From Pseudomonadota bacterium (lineage in GTDB: Bacteria > Pseudomonadota > Alphaproteobacteria > UBA8366 > JADFVY01): a stretch of 11,299 nt of DNA. The position numbers and the translations under genes were made by a program. Below are positions 5,911 through 11,299 of the stretch, in pieces (position 1 is the first letter of the stretch; each line of letters begins with the position of its first letter). Where the stretch lies: NCBI GenBank assembly GCA_030671915.1, contig DAOVHN010000027.1:1-11299 (forward strand), written 5' to 3'. Under the pieces are notes generated by a model. It was not told the DNA's origin and did no database searches. It saw only the letters and a program-made list of their open reading frames with translations.

Positions 5911-7479
5911 CTAGCCCTTCAACGCCGCGCGCAGTTCTTCGGCGATGATGCGCCGGATTTCCTCGCGCAGATCGTCTCGGTCGCCAGCCCCGGTGGCCGC
6001 GGGCCTCAGGTCGGCCGCCGAGCGACTGGGCACGCCGTCGGATGGGGCCTCTGGCACCGGTCCGGGATGGCGCAGCGCGGTATGGGCGATGGCGTCCAGC
6101 GTGATGTCGCTGTCCTTGTGGTAGGCTATGCGGGTCCAGTTCACCAGATGGCGCGGACCGATGTTCTCGCCGATCGACGAGCGACCGAAGAAGCCGGTGC
6201 CGATGGTGAAAGTCGGGGCCAGGTTGGTGGCGAAACCGGCCGCCCCTTGGCTGCATGGCGCGTTGACGACGACCCGGTAGACCTCGACCATGGCGGAATA
6301 ATCCATGATCGTGCGGGTATCGTTGCTGTGGATGGCTGCGGAATGGCCGGCGCCGGTGAGGCGCAGCATGGCGCGTGCCTGCATCATGGCCTGGGCGTTG
6401 CTCCGGGCAACATACAGGCCCAGCACCGGGCACAGCTTTTCGCGCGACAGCACCTCGTCTACGCCGATCAGCTCGATCGGGGTTACCAGGACGGTTGTTT
6501 TGGACGGAACCTTGATGCCTGCCTGTTCGGCGATCCAGGCGGCGTCGCGGCCCAGCGCCTCGACGTTGAAGCCGCGTTCGTGGAACAGGTAGCGGCGGAC
6601 GGCCTGCGTCTCCTCTTCGTTACAGATATGGCAGCCGGCCTTGCGCAGCTCGCGCTTCAGTGCCTCGGCCGCGGGTTCGACCGTTATCAGCACCGACTCG
6701 TTGGTGCAGAGCACGGAATTGTCGAAGGATTTACTCTTGACGATATGGCGTGCGGCCTCGCGCGGATCGGCGGTATCGTCCACGAAGACCGGCGCGTTGC
6801 CGGGGCCGACGCCGATCGCCGGGTTGGAGGAGGAATAGGCCGCCCGGACCATCGCCGAGCCACCGGTCGCCAGGATCACATCTGTCTTCTCCGACCGCAT
6901 GAACTCATCAATCAGCGGAATCGTCGGATCCTCTATCACCTGGATGACCGCTTCCGGCGCGCCTGCCTCTTCCGCCGCGCGGGCCAGGGTTCGCGCCGCA
7001 TCGACGCAGCATTCGCGCGCCGCCGGATGGGGGCTGATCACGATGGCGTTGCGGGTCATCAGGGCCGACAGGATTTTGAAATAGATCGTCGAGACCGGGT
7101 TGGTCGAGGGGGCAAGCGCGAAGATCACGCCGGCGGGGCGCGGGATTTCGACGATCTTGGCGCGCTCGTCGACGCGCGGGCTGACGAAATCCTCATCCCG
7201 GTAATGATCGACCAGCGCGATGCTGGACAGTTCGTTCTTGATCTTCTTGTGCGCCGCGACACCGAAGCCGGTCTCTCGCACCGCCCAGTCCGCATATTCG
7301 CCGGCCTTGTCGAAGGCGGCGCGCGCGGTGGCATCGGCGACGGCCATGGTGCGGTCGCGGTCGTAGCGGTGGAATTCCCCGGCGGCCCAGCGGGCGCGTT
7401 CCAGCACCAGGTCGGCGCGGGCGCTCTGCGCGGCGGCCGAGTCGGAAATATCGACCAGGCGCTGGACCGTTTTGTCCAT
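5911..7479 (-). CDS. CoA-acylating aldehyde dehydrogenase (EutE/PduP/AdhE-N family) with C-terminal encapsulation helix
   Basis: 522 residues. It should oxidise a short aldehyde to acyl-CoA with NAD+ and CoA in the BMC lumen. The acylating subgroup is shown by NPVSTIYFKILSAL (127-140), NAIVISPHPAA (144-154), ATGGSAMVRAAY (204-215), the glycine-rich GVGPGNAPVFVD (223-234) and catalytic Cys258 in FDNSVLCTNES. Beyond the catalytic fold (about 1-465) is a Pro/Ala-rich linker and a terminal amphipathic helix (501-520, ending EEIRRIIAEELRAAL), the arrangement of a C-terminal encapsulation peptide; PduP and EutE carry theirs at the N-terminus. The ATG abuts the TAA of the PLP enzyme gene upstream. 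Substrate is probably propionaldehyde or acetaldehyde from the PLP enzyme. Sulfoacetaldehyde (SauS-like) is an alternative I cannot exclude. Confidence 0.92.
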   Translation of the reverse strand: MDKTVQRLVDISDSAAAQSARADLVLERARWAAGEFHRYDRDRTMAVADATARAAFDKAGEYADWAVRETGFGVAAHKKIKNELSSIALVDHYRDEDFVSPRVDERAKIVEIPRPAGVIFALAPSTNPVSTIYFKILSALMTRNAIVISPHPAARECCVDAARTLARAAEEAGAPEAVIQVIEDPTIPLIDEFMRSEKTDVILATGGSAMVRAAYSSSNPAIGVGPGNAPVFVDDTADPREAARHIVKSKSFDNSVLCTNESVLITVEPAAEALKRELRKAGCHICNEEETQAVRRYLFHERGFNVEALGRDAAWIAEQAGIKVPSKTTVLVTPIELIGVDEVLSREKLCPVLGLYVARSNAQAMMQARAMLRLTGAGHSAAIHSNDTRTIMDYSAMVEVYRVVVNAPCSQGAAGFATNLAPTFTIGTGFFGRSSIGENIGPRHLVNWTRIAYHKDSDITLDAIAHTALRHPGPVPEAPSDGVPSRSAADLRPAATGAGDRDDLREEIRRIIAEELRAALKG

Positions 7480-8751
7480 TTACCTGGTCCTCCGCGAGCC
7501 GGCGCCCATCACCTCGCGCCGCGCCGCGCCGATCGCCACCTCGACACGGCGGATCAGGTCTTCCGACATCGCTTGGGTCATCAGCACGCCGGGCTTGAAC
7601 TGCAGCACCCGGGGGTCGAGGGTCGAGAAGATCGCCCACACGCCATTGCGGTAGAGGTGCTTCATCACCGGCTTGGCGCCCTCGGGGTGGTTGAATTCCA
7701 GTCCCATCACCACGCCGTGCTGGCGGATGCCGGTGAAGAAATCCGGATAGAGGCCCATGATCTCGTCCAGGCCCGCGCGGATGAAATTGGAGACATAACG
7801 CACCATCGAGACAACCTCCGGCCGCTGCACGATTTCCAGCACCTTCAGCGCGACGATGCAGCCCAGCTCCGCCCCGCCCATGGTCGACATATGGCCGAAG
7901 CCGTCTTCCTTCAGCCAGCCGGCATGGTCCTTCGACACCACCACGCAGGCGATCGGGTACATGCCGCCCGATATGCCCTTGCCGGTGACCAGCAGGTCGG
8001 GTTCGACGCCGTAGCGGGTGATCGCCCAAAGATCGCCGCAGCGCATCAGTCCGGTCTGGACTTCGTCGGCGATATAGAGCGCATCGTAACGCTCGCAGAG
8101 CTTTTTGACTGACGGCAGATAGCCTTCCTTCGGCATCGGGAAGCCATAGGTCGCCGGGATCGTTTCCATGATAACGGCGGCGACGTCGCGGCCCTTCAGC
8201 GCGTCTTCCATCGCGTTCAGATCGTTGAAGGGCACCTGCACGAACTCGCCAGCCGTGTCCTCCGACAGAAAGAGTTTCGAAAAACGCTCGTCGCCGGTCT
8301 TCACCGCCAGGCCCGTATGGCCGTGATAGGCTTTCTCGATCGAGATGATCTTGCGCTTCTTCATGGCGTTGCGGGCGGTCTTGATGGCGATGTCGATGGC
8401 CTCGCCGCCACCCGAGCCGTACATGGTGTATTGCAGGTCGCCTGGCGTGCAGGCGGCCAGCGCCTCGGCCAGCGCGGTTCGTGCCAGCGAGGGGAAATGG
8501 TGGTTGCCCATATCGAATTTGGCCGTGGCCTGATTCAGCACCTCGACGAGTTCGGGATGGCGGTGGCCGATATTGTAGGTGCCGCCGTTAAGGTGCACGT
8601 CGATCAGTCGCTGGCCGTCCATGTCGTAAAGGTAATAACCCTCGCGGCGGTCGATGACGAGATCGATGCCCATATCCTGCCAAGCCTGGGTTTTTCCAGG
8701 GTTCCAGAATTTTTTGGATCTTGCGAGAAAGTCGAGCTTTTCTTCGCTCAC
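7480..8751 (-). CDS. class III aminotransferase-fold PLP enzyme, probable amino-alcohol O-phosphate phospho-lyase
   Basis: 423 residues from the chosen GTG start. Fold-type I, class III features: YGSGGGEAIDIAI (111-123) for the cofactor phosphate, AYHGHTG (141-147) with the ring-stacking Tyr, IADEVQTG (227-234) with Asp229, and the Schiff-base Lys258 in VTGKGISGG. The same family contains true transaminases and phospho-lyases, for example ethanolamine-phosphate and phosphohydroxylysine phospho-lyases. I favour phospho-lyase (amino-alcohol phosphate to aldehyde, ammonia and phosphate) because an APH-type kinase is encoded divergently and an acylating aldehyde dehydrogenase follows directly. 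A transaminase giving an aldehyde from an amine is the alternative. Start choice: GTG 8751 has AGAGG seven bases upstream, whereas ATG 8778 (432 residues) has no ribosome site. First gene of the operon. Confidence 0.85.
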   Translation of the reverse strand: MSEEKLDFLARSKKFWNPGKTQAWQDMGIDLVIDRREGYYLYDMDGQRLIDVHLNGGTYNIGHRHPELVEVLNQATAKFDMGNHHFPSLARTALAEALAACTPGDLQYTMYGSGGGEAIDIAIKTARNAMKKRKIISIEKAYHGHTGLAVKTGDERFSKLFLSEDTAGEFVQVPFNDLNAMEDALKGRDVAAVIMETIPATYGFPMPKEGYLPSVKKLCERYDALYIADEVQTGLMRCGDLWAITRYGVEPDLLVTGKGISGGMYPIACVVVSKDHAGWLKEDGFGHMSTMGGAELGCIVALKVLEIVQRPEVVSMVRYVSNFIRAGLDEIMGLYPDFFTGIRQHGVVMGLEFNHPEGAKPVMKHLYRNGVWAIFSTLDPRVLQFKPGVLMTQAMSEDLIRRVEVAIGAARREVMGAGSRRTR

Positions 8752-8803
8752 TACGGCACCTCTTTCAGGTGTTGCCATGGTAGCGCAACACAGCCCCAAC
8801 CGT

Positions 8804-8830
8804 TTGACATGACAGGGTGCAAATTTAACA
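8804..8830 (+). promoter_or_regulatory. weak candidate promoter for the kinase gene
   Basis: A perfect TTGACA (8804-8809) on the plus strand is followed 15-16 bases later only by poor -10 matches (TTAACA/TAACAG around 8825-8831). If used it would need an activator and would give a leader of about 90 bases. The TTTGACA is also an inverted partial copy of the direct repeats at 8858-8893, so it may be an operator half-site instead. Confidence 0.25.
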
Positions 8831-8850
8831 GGGGCGCTGGACCCGCCCAA
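8822..8850 (-). promoter_or_regulatory. candidate activator-dependent promoter of the BMC operon
   Basis: On the minus strand TTGGGC (8850-8845, three of six) is followed after 16-17 bases by TTAAAT or TAAATT (8828-8822, four of six). The weak -35 and the paired direct repeats ending eight bases upstream of it fit activation by a regulator touching RNA polymerase. Transcription would begin near 8816, leaving a leader of about 65 bases to GTG 8751. Confidence 0.4.
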
Positions 8851-8857
8851 CACCAAA

Positions 8858-8893
8858 GCTCGCTGTCAAATGTACCGGGCTTGCTGTCAAGTG
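8858..8893. repeat. two 15-bp direct repeats, 21 bp apart, candidate AraC-type operator
   Basis: GCTCGCTGTCAAATG (8858-8872) and GCTTGCTGTCAAGTG (8879-8893) match at 13 of 15 positions with a start-to-start distance of 21 bp, two helical turns. Tandem sites at this spacing are typical of AraC/XylS-family binding, where one monomer has two DNA-contacting helices. They lie in the divergent intergenic region, just upstream of the candidate BMC promoter and 33 bp before the kinase start. An AraC-family gene lies at 10090. The link between site and protein is inference. Confidence 0.6.
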
Positions 8894-8926
8894 ATGGCGG
8901 CGCGGGCGTCATAGGCTGGAAATATC

Positions 8927-9937
8927 ATGACGGACTTTGACGCGCTTCCCCATGAGGAACAACTGAAACGCCTGCATGCGCTCGCGGAATCGGCCCTTGG
9001 CCATTACGACCTGCCGGCGGGCTGCACCGTCGAGATGATCAACCTGTCGGAAAACGCGACCTATTGCGTTGATGGCCCAGGCGAGCGCCGCTGGGCCCTG
9101 CGGGTCCATCGCGAGGGTTATCATTCCAGGAACGCCATCGCGTCGGAACTGGCCTGGCTGACGGCGCTGCGCGAGGACGGTGCGGTCATCACGCCGGTGG
9201 CCGTTCCGGGCAAGGACGGCGAGCTGATCCAGTCGGTCTCGCATGAGCTGCTGCCGCGGCCGCGCCATGTTGTCATGTCCGACTGGGAGGCCGGCGAGGA
9301 GCCCTCGGAGGACGCCCATAACCTGCAGGAATGGTTCGAAATCCTGGGTGAGACTGCCGCCCGCATGCATAACCATGTGCGGAACTGGCGGAAACCAGAC
9401 TATTTCGAGCGGTTGACCTGGGATTTCGAGACCAGTCTTGGCGCGACGCCCCATTGGGGCAGCTGGCGCGACGGCATGGGCATGACGCCGGAAATCGAGG
9501 CGCTGTTCGGCGAGACGGTCGCGCTGATCGGCCGCCGGTTGGAGCGGTTCGGCAAGGGGCCGGACCGGTTCGGGCTGATCCATTGCGACATGCGGCTGGC
9601 CAACCTGCTGATCGACGGCGATGTCACCAAGGTCATCGATTTCGACGATAGCGGATTCAGCTGGCTGCTCTATGACTGTGCCACCACGGTATCCTTCTTC
9701 GAGGAAAGGCCGGAAGTGCCGGGCCTGCTGGCGGCCTGGGTCAGGGGCTACCGCAAGATTCGCGATCTGCCGGCCAAGGACGAGGCGGAAATTCAGACTT
9801 TTGTGATGCTGCGCCGCCTGCTGCTGGTGGCCTGGATCGGTTCGCATTCGGAAACCGATCTCGCCGAGGAGATGGGGGTGTCCTTCACGCGCGATACAGT
9901 GCCGCTTTGCGAGGCCTATCTGGCCGATTTCGGATAA
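8927..9937 (+). CDS. APH/SrkA-like small-molecule kinase, probable amino-alcohol kinase
   Basis: 336 residues of the aminoglycoside phosphotransferase fold (APH, PF01636), close to the size of SrkA/homoserine-kinase-like members. N-lobe: WALRVHREGYHS (56-67) and SELAWLTAL (73-81). C-lobe catalytic loop: GLIHCDMRLANLL (216-228) with His219, catalytic Asp221 and Asn226, followed by the metal-binding VIDFDDSGFSWLLYD (236-250) with Asp238. It should transfer phosphate from ATP to a hydroxyl group. Beside a phospho-lyase-type PLP enzyme and a BMC, the likely substrate is 1-amino-2-propanol, ethanolamine or another amino alcohol; antibiotic resistance is unlikely. The start has GGA about seven bases upstream. 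The gene is divergent from the operon and shares its regulatory region. No obvious encapsulation peptide is seen, so it may act outside the shell. Confidence 0.85.
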   Translation: MTDFDALPHEEQLKRLHALAESALGHYDLPAGCTVEMINLSENATYCVDGPGERRWALRVHREGYHSRNAIASELAWLTALREDGAVITPVAVPGKDGELIQSVSHELLPRPRHVVMSDWEAGEEPSEDAHNLQEWFEILGETAARMHNHVRNWRKPDYFERLTWDFETSLGATPHWGSWRDGMGMTPEIEALFGETVALIGRRLERFGKGPDRFGLIHCDMRLANLLIDGDVTKVIDFDDSGFSWLLYDCATTVSFFEERPEVPGLLAAWVRGYRKIRDLPAKDEAEIQTFVMLRRLLLVAWIGSHSETDLAEEMGVSFTRDTVPLCEAYLADFG

Positions 9938-10089
9938 GCCGAGAACAATCCGTTATTCCAATTCCGGCACAGCTCCGCACACCGGACAGGGTAACGCGCG
10001 GCCACGCCGCTTGATTCAACCGGAACGCCTGTGCAATCATCCCGTACGCCGAAAATTTAAAATCGAAATCACTAAAGGCGGACAGGGAT

Positions 10090-11160
10090 ATGGGGCCCAT
10101 CGCACCAGGGCGGGACTGGGCCAGCCCCGATGAGGGCAGCGAAGGAACCGCACCGATCATATTGGCTTCGGCCGCAACGGGCATTGTCGATTACATCGAA
10201 AGCCTGCACGGCGATGTCGACCGGATTTTCGGCCATGCCGGCATTGCGCCCAGCATGGCCGGTTCGCCAACGCTTAAGCTGAAACTTAGCTCGTTCTGCA
10301 ATTTGTTCGAGGAAGCCTCGCGGCTGACCGGAAACGACAATTTCGGCCTGCGGTTCGGCAACCAGTTCCAACCGCGCGATCTGGGCCTGTGGGGCTACGC
10401 CGCCATATCCTCGCCGACGCTGGGCAGCGCGCTGGAGAACATGGTCGGGCTGTTCGCCTATCACCAGGCCTCGTCGCTGATGCGCCTCGTTCACGACGAG
10501 GACGGGCTGATGCGGCTGGAATACAAGATCCAGGCCCCCGATATCATCGAGCGTCGCCAGGATGCGGAGCTTTCGCTGGGCATGTTCCTGAACGTTTTCC
10601 GGGAATGTTACGGCGCTGGCTGGGCGCCAGAGGAAGTTCATTTCGAGCATCCGAACCCGGTGGAATCGAGAGAGCATGAAAGCGCCTTCGGCGCGCCGGT
10701 CTATTTTTCGCAACCGGCCAATGCGTTGCTGTTCCGGCCCGAAATCATGGACCGGCCGATGCCGGGCCGCGACCTCAACCTGATGACCATGATGCAAACC
10801 TGCCTGGAACGACTTTCCGAGCTGCCGGAAGGGCGGGCGTCACTGGTTGGCCAGATCCGCAACATCATTCGCACGAAACTGCCTGACGGCTATCCGCCGC
10901 TTAACGCGGTTGCCGATGAATTGCGCCTCTCGCCCGGCGCCATCAAGCGTGAATTGAGCAGCGAAGGCGTAGTCTACAAGGACCTGGTTGAAATGACCCG
11001 GCGCGACCTGGCGATGATGTATATGAAACAACGCCAATTGCCCTTCTCCGAGATCGCCTTTCTTCTGGGCTATTCGGAGCTTTCCGCCTTCTCGCGCGCC
11101 GTGCGCCGGTGGACGGGTGAATCCCCGCGCACCGTCCGCGCGGGGCTGTTGGGGGCTTAG
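10090..11160 (+). CDS. AraC-family transcriptional regulator (PF12625-type N-domain)
   Basis: 356 residues. The N-terminal part (about 20-210) has the pattern of the 'arabinose-binding-like' domain PF12625 found in OruR/ArgR-type regulators: LASAATGIVDYIE, then NFGLRFGN, PRDLGLWGYAAISSPTLGSAL and a later hydrophobic core. The C-terminal two-helix-turn-helix DNA-binding domain spans about 255-352, with the first reading unit at LNAVADELRLSPGAIKREL (271-289) and the AraC signature EIAFLLGYSELSAFSRAVRR (321-340) followed by WTGESPRTVR. It lies 152 bases downstream of the kinase on the same strand; the gap holds no convincing promoter or terminator. It probably senses the BMC substrate and activates the shell operon and kinase through the 21-bp-spaced repeats; that is inference. 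The ribosome site is poor (AGGG only two bases before ATG), so the start is less certain than the family. Confidence 0.9.
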   Translation: MGPIAPGRDWASPDEGSEGTAPIILASAATGIVDYIESLHGDVDRIFGHAGIAPSMAGSPTLKLKLSSFCNLFEEASRLTGNDNFGLRFGNQFQPRDLGLWGYAAISSPTLGSALENMVGLFAYHQASSLMRLVHDEDGLMRLEYKIQAPDIIERRQDAELSLGMFLNVFRECYGAGWAPEEVHFEHPNPVESREHESAFGAPVYFSQPANALLFRPEIMDRPMPGRDLNLMTMMQTCLERLSELPEGRASLVGQIRNIIRTKLPDGYPPLNAVADELRLSPGAIKRELSSEGVVYKDLVEMTRRDLAMMYMKQRQLPFSEIAFLLGYSELSAFSRAVRRWTGESPRTVRAGLLGA

Positions 11161-11243
11161 CTTTTTCCGCTTGATCGGCGCCGAGCGACCTCATCCTGAG
11201 AGTCTGGCCCGGAATATGTTGTTGTTTTCACGGGCTTGAGTTT

Positions 11244-11260
11244 TCCTCCGGTTAGGAGGA
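11244..11260. repeat. short inverted repeat (hairpin)
   Basis: TCCTCC and GGAGGA form a perfect 6-bp stem around GGTTA. It follows the regulator gene by 83 bases but has no adjacent T-run on either strand in the right place, so a terminator role is weak. Its right arm is also a perfect Shine-Dalgarno sequence for the candidate start at 11273. Confidence 0.45.
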
Positions 11261-11269
11261 GGTCGCGCC

Positions 11270-11287
11270 GCGATGCTGGCGCATCGC
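11270..11287. repeat. short inverted repeat (hairpin) at the right edge
   Basis: GCGATGC and GCATCGC form a perfect 7-bp stem with a TGGC loop, 10 bases after the previous hairpin. It overlaps the candidate start codon at 11273. Whether it belongs to an intergenic repeat, a terminator or a coding region cannot be decided from the 139 bases available after the regulator gene. Confidence 0.45.
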
Positions 11288-11299
11288 AAGCGGCTTCCG
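11273..11299 (+). CDS. possible 5' end of a gene running off the right edge
   Basis: An ATG at 11273 opens nine codons (MLAHRKRLP) to the window end and is preceded by AGGAGGAGG with ten bases of spacing. The ribosome-site match is strong, but the spacing is long, two hairpins overlap it and nine codons give no family information. Equally, a minus-strand frame enters from the right and ends in TAA (11252-11254), so this could be the tail of a converging gene. Confidence 0.2.

Noticed and set aside
5192..5914. Plus-strand open frame of 240 codons
   Set aside because: Antisense to the first BMC-T gene, with no recognisable domain or ribosome site.
6067..8112. Long plus-strand open frame of 681 codons
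   Set aside because: It is antisense to the aldehyde dehydrogenase and PLP enzyme genes, rich in Arg/His/Gly/Asp as expected for the complement of GC-rich genes, shows no domain and crosses the junction of two well-supported genes.
8864..8869. Minus-strand TTGACA inside the direct repeats as the -35 box of the BMC promoter
   Set aside because: No acceptable -10 sequence lies 15-19 bases downstream (GCGGGT region); the hexamer is better explained as part of the repeated binding motif.
8927..9937. Aminoglycoside resistance gene
   Set aside because: The fold matches, but the sequence is closer to SrkA/homoserine-kinase-like members and the context is a catabolic BMC locus.

Overview
The base composition (GC-rich, with long antisense open frames) and the gene types suggest an alphaproteobacterial chromosome, but no marker here fixes a genus. 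The centrepiece is a bacterial microcompartment (BMC) locus on the minus strand between about 3.6 and 8.75 kb. A divergent kinase gene and an AraC-family regulator gene on the plus strand (8.9 to 11.2 kb) appear to belong to it.

Left part (1-3464): a DUF502 membrane protein gene running off the left edge (minus); a fluoroacetate/haloacetate dehalogenase-type hydrolase with all expected active-site residues (minus); and a tight plus-strand pair of a type III polyketide synthase and an isoprenylcysteine-methyltransferase-like membrane protein, the layout of Bacillus bpsA-bpsB. A tRNA-Lys(UUU) gene with its own promoter follows. These look like ordinary chromosomal or specialised-metabolism genes unrelated to the BMC.

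BMC operon (minus, transcribed 8751 to 3587): PLP enzyme of the class III aminotransferase/phospho-lyase family; CoA-acylating aldehyde dehydrogenase with a C-terminal encapsulation-type helix; permuted BMC-T; a 143-residue protein with a similar helix at its N-terminus and a EutT/EutQ-like C-terminal module; EutN/CcmL-type pentamer (BMC-P); BMC-H; and a second permuted BMC-T. Most junctions abut or overlap. A strong stem-loop separates BMC-H from the last BMC-T gene. Divergently, at 8927, lies an APH-family small-molecule kinase, followed by an AraC-family regulator.

Proposed joint function (inference): the kinase phosphorylates an amino alcohol (1-amino-2-propanol, ethanolamine or similar), the PLP enzyme eliminates phosphate and ammonia to give an aldehyde, and the aldehyde dehydrogenase converts it to acyl-CoA inside the shell. 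This is a B12-independent metabolosome resembling the actinobacterial RMM type. The 175-bp divergent intergenic region carries two 15-bp direct repeats exactly 21 bp apart, just upstream of a candidate minus-strand promoter. They are a good candidate operator for the AraC-type protein. No phosphotransacylase, alcohol dehydrogenase, amino-alcohol dehydrogenase or transporter is seen in the window. No insertion sequence, integrase or CRISPR array was found, and no stretch over 300 bases lacks a gene.
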